Below are positions 62,814-64,000 of a DNA stretch of 64,000 nt, piece after piece (within the stretch, counting starts at the first letter, position 1; the number at the start of each line of letters is the position of its first letter). A program made the translations under genes and the position numbers. This DNA comes from Fuerstiella sp. (GTDB lineage: Bacteria; Planctomycetota; Planctomycetia; Planctomycetales; Planctomycetaceae), in assembly GCA_029245955.1 (NCBI GenBank), contig JAQWOH010000053.1:1-64000 (forward strand), in the 5' to 3' direction. A model generated the notes under the pieces. It saw only the letters and a program-made list of their open reading frames with translations, had not been told where the DNA came from and did no database searches.

Positions 62814-63425
62814 TCAACCATCCGCCAGCAACTCATGCAGTTGCTTCATGGTGCGAGTCAGCATGACACGCACGGCCGCGTCGGATCTTCCCAGAGCCTT
62901 GGCAATCTCTTTGGAAGGCTTGTTTTCGATGTACTTCAGTCGAATGGATTCCCGCTGATCGTCATTAAGTTCAGCAATGGCTGCATGAAGACGACCTTCC
63001 CGTGCATTCCGTGAAAACGCCGCACTGGGTGTTGTCATGCTCTTGACCAGTATATTCACCAGACCGATTTCGCCACCACCGGGCGACCTTGCATCCAGGG
63101 CACGTTCTTTGCCGGCGTCTCGTTTCTGAGCACCAAAGTGATGCCGGTGCGCGTCCACGATCTTTCGTTCTGAGAGATGGCACAGCCACGAAAACGGTTC
63201 CCGCTCACCCGGCCACTCCGGCGTCAGCGTTCGAATGGCCTCTGCACTGACATCCTGGAAGATGTCTTCCACTTCGACTTTCGTGCGAAGAGCGTCTCCG
63301 AGTCGTCGGCTGATAAAGGCCATCAACTGTCTGCGGTTCACGTCCAGAAAGCTGGCCAGTGCACCCGCGTTACCTTCGCTGATGCCCTTCAGAAGCTCCG
63401 GATCGTCTTCGTAATTGTTGTCCAT
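62814..63425 (-). CDS. ECF-type RNA polymerase sigma factor
   Basis: A 203-residue sigma-70 family protein. Region 2 contains VEVEDIFQDVSAEAIRTL and the DNA-melting segment EPFSWLCHLSERKIVDAHRH; region 4 is LNDDQRESIRLKYIENKPSK and KALGRSDAAVRVMLTRTMKQL, the helix-turn-helix for -35 recognition. The linker of about 45 residues is longer than in most ECF factors. No anti-sigma factor is adjacent. The ATG at 63425 follows a GTG two codons upstream, which is equally possible. Confidence 0.88.
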   Translation of the reverse strand: MDNNYEDDPELLKGISEGNAGALASFLDVNRRQLMAFISRRLGDALRTKVEVEDIFQDVSAEAIRTLTPEWPGEREPFSWLCHLSERKIVDAHRHHFGAQKRDAGKERALDARSPGGGEIGLVNILVKSMTTPSAAFSRNAREGRLHAAIAELNDDQRESIRLKYIENKPSKEIAKALGRSDAAVRVMLTRTMKQLHELLADG

Positions 63426-63561
63426 TTGCACGACGCTTCCCGGCTGCAGCTCTGCCAGTGAATCGATGTTATATTTCGAAAACAGCCGTCGACACTTCGG
63501 CGAACACCAGACCGCTTCATGGCTGGCGGAATAAACAACGGGGCATCATCCGACCATGGCG

Positions 63562-64000
63562 TCAACGATACAGTCCCTTACGCAGCTCGTCCAACGAATA
63601 GAAGCTGTTTCGCCAACGAACACCGTCCTGCCGCAGAGTCACCCAGGCGGAACGCCAGAACGCAAACGACATCAGCGACGCAGCAACGGGAAAAAACGGG
63701 ACCAGAAAAACACTGCCACCAAAGCTGACAGCGGCGACTCCATACATCACATGCCACAACAACACGGTAGCCAGGAAACCACCCGTTTCACTGAGGGGCA
63801 GCAACAGCGGAGGAATATACGGCAACATCATCGTGGCAAAGAACACGACGGTGCACAGCATGACTGATGTCAGCGAATAATTCAGGGCCGCAAAACCGTT
63901 CTTTTCCAGGCCTGTAATGACCTCCCACAGAGAATCGTACCAGCGAATTGACAGCAGGCCGGGAGCACCAATGAAATCCTGAGTACCACCATGCTGTTTC
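63562..64000 (-). CDS. Glycosyltransferase family 2 membrane protein, C-terminal part (runs off window)
   Basis: The frame stays open to the window end and enters with a segment that includes GGTQDFIGAPGLLSIRWYDS and LEKNGFAALNYS, which resembles the acceptor side of membrane-bound GT2 enzymes. It is followed by three or four hydrophobic helices (LCTVVFFATMMLPYIPPLLL; FGGSVFLVPFFPVAASLMSF) and a short basic end. The catalytic domain lies outside the window. Ceramide-type or hopanoid-type glycosyltransferases share this look, so the exact substrate is unknown. Confidence 0.65.
   Translation of the reverse strand, partial: KQHGGTQDFIGAPGLLSIRWYDSLWEVITGLEKNGFAALNYSLTSVMLCTVVFFATMMLPYIPPLLLPLSETGGFLATVLLWHVMYGVAAVSFGGSVFLVPFFPVAASLMSFAFWRSAWVTLRQDGVRWRNSFYSLDELRKGLYR

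Noticed and set aside
1..64000. Prophage, transposase or CRISPR-Cas content
   Set aside because: No integrase, transposase, Cas or structural phage protein could be recognised on either strand, and no regularly spaced repeats were seen.

Overview
The window reads as chromosomal DNA of a planctomycete, probably a marine member of the Planctomycetaceae-like lineages. The strongest evidence is the set of families that are characteristic of or greatly expanded in this phylum: a planctomycete-cytochrome/DUF1549/DUF1553 protein, two DUF1501 proteins, two secreted sulfatases, ThuA-like and PmoA-like proteins, a Tat-exported Gfo/Idh/MocA oxidoreductase, PQQ-type beta-propellers with a DUF1080 domain, and a Ser/Thr kinase N-terminal region of planctomycete type. 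Housekeeping genes (pgk, obg, ispH, cinA, a pseudouridine synthase, one tRNA-Gln) are scattered singly among exported proteins, as is usual for these genomes. No phage, integrase, transposase, CRISPR array or rRNA was found.

Layout. 1-5.1 kb: 5' end of a Ser/Thr kinase gene behind an in-frame stop, a dyad operator candidate, a dicarboxylate-type symporter, a TolC-like lipoprotein and a conserved planctomycete protein. 5.6-8.4 kb: pgk, a LuxR-type regulator, then a decayed GntR/ABC-transporter operon of which only a frame-damaged regulator and the first part of an ATPase remain. 8.4-12.5 kb: a ceramidase-like protein, a secreted esterase and an unknown secreted EF-hand protein. 12.6-19.8 kb: YaiI-like protein, sirohydrochlorin chelatase-like protein, a large secreted PHP-type metallohydrolase, a zinc-ribbon membrane protein, a bisphosphate (PAP) nucleotidase and an SLC13-type anion permease; three of these fit sulfur assimilation. 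19.7-24.2 kb: ABC ATPase plus a permease fused to a CPBP protease, and a secreted CPFC protein. 24.4-43.9 kb: an extracellular-degradation region with two sulfatases, aldehyde dehydrogenase, the PSCyt-PSD1/2OG-oxygenase/DUF1501 cluster with two inverted-repeat elements inside it, Gfo/Idh/MocA oxidoreductase, a monohaem c-type protein, PmoA-like protein, ThuA-like protein, pseudouridine synthase and an esterase. 44-47.4 kb: CDGSH protein, GNAT acetyltransferase, cinA and a glycosyltransferase, all on the minus strand. 47.8-53.5 kb: PQQ/DUF1080 fusion, KAS III-like protein, obg-ispH. 53.8-61.2 kb: coiled-coil secreted protein with a bidirectional terminator, Ser/Thr kinase, a His/Asp-rich lipoprotein coupled to a CPFC lipoprotein, a second DUF1501 protein, a second PQQ propeller and a STAS-domain protein. 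61.4-64 kb: tRNA-Gln with its terminator, rhomboid protease, ECF-type sigma factor and the C-terminal part of a glycosyltransferase 2.

How the genes fit together (inference). The organism seems to attack sulfated polysaccharides outside the cytoplasm: sulfatases, esterases, PHP hydrolase and DUF1080/PQQ proteins on the outside, Gfo/Idh/MocA, ThuA and aldehyde dehydrogenase for sugar oxidation, and an anion permease with PAP phosphatase and a sirohydrochlorin chelatase-like protein for the sulfur side. I did not find one unmistakable new system. The best candidates for a second look are the PSD1-2OG oxygenase-DUF1501 cluster, the coupled metal-binding lipoprotein pair, the ABC-permease/CPBP protease fusion whose tail overlaps its convergent neighbour, and the GntR/ABC relic.
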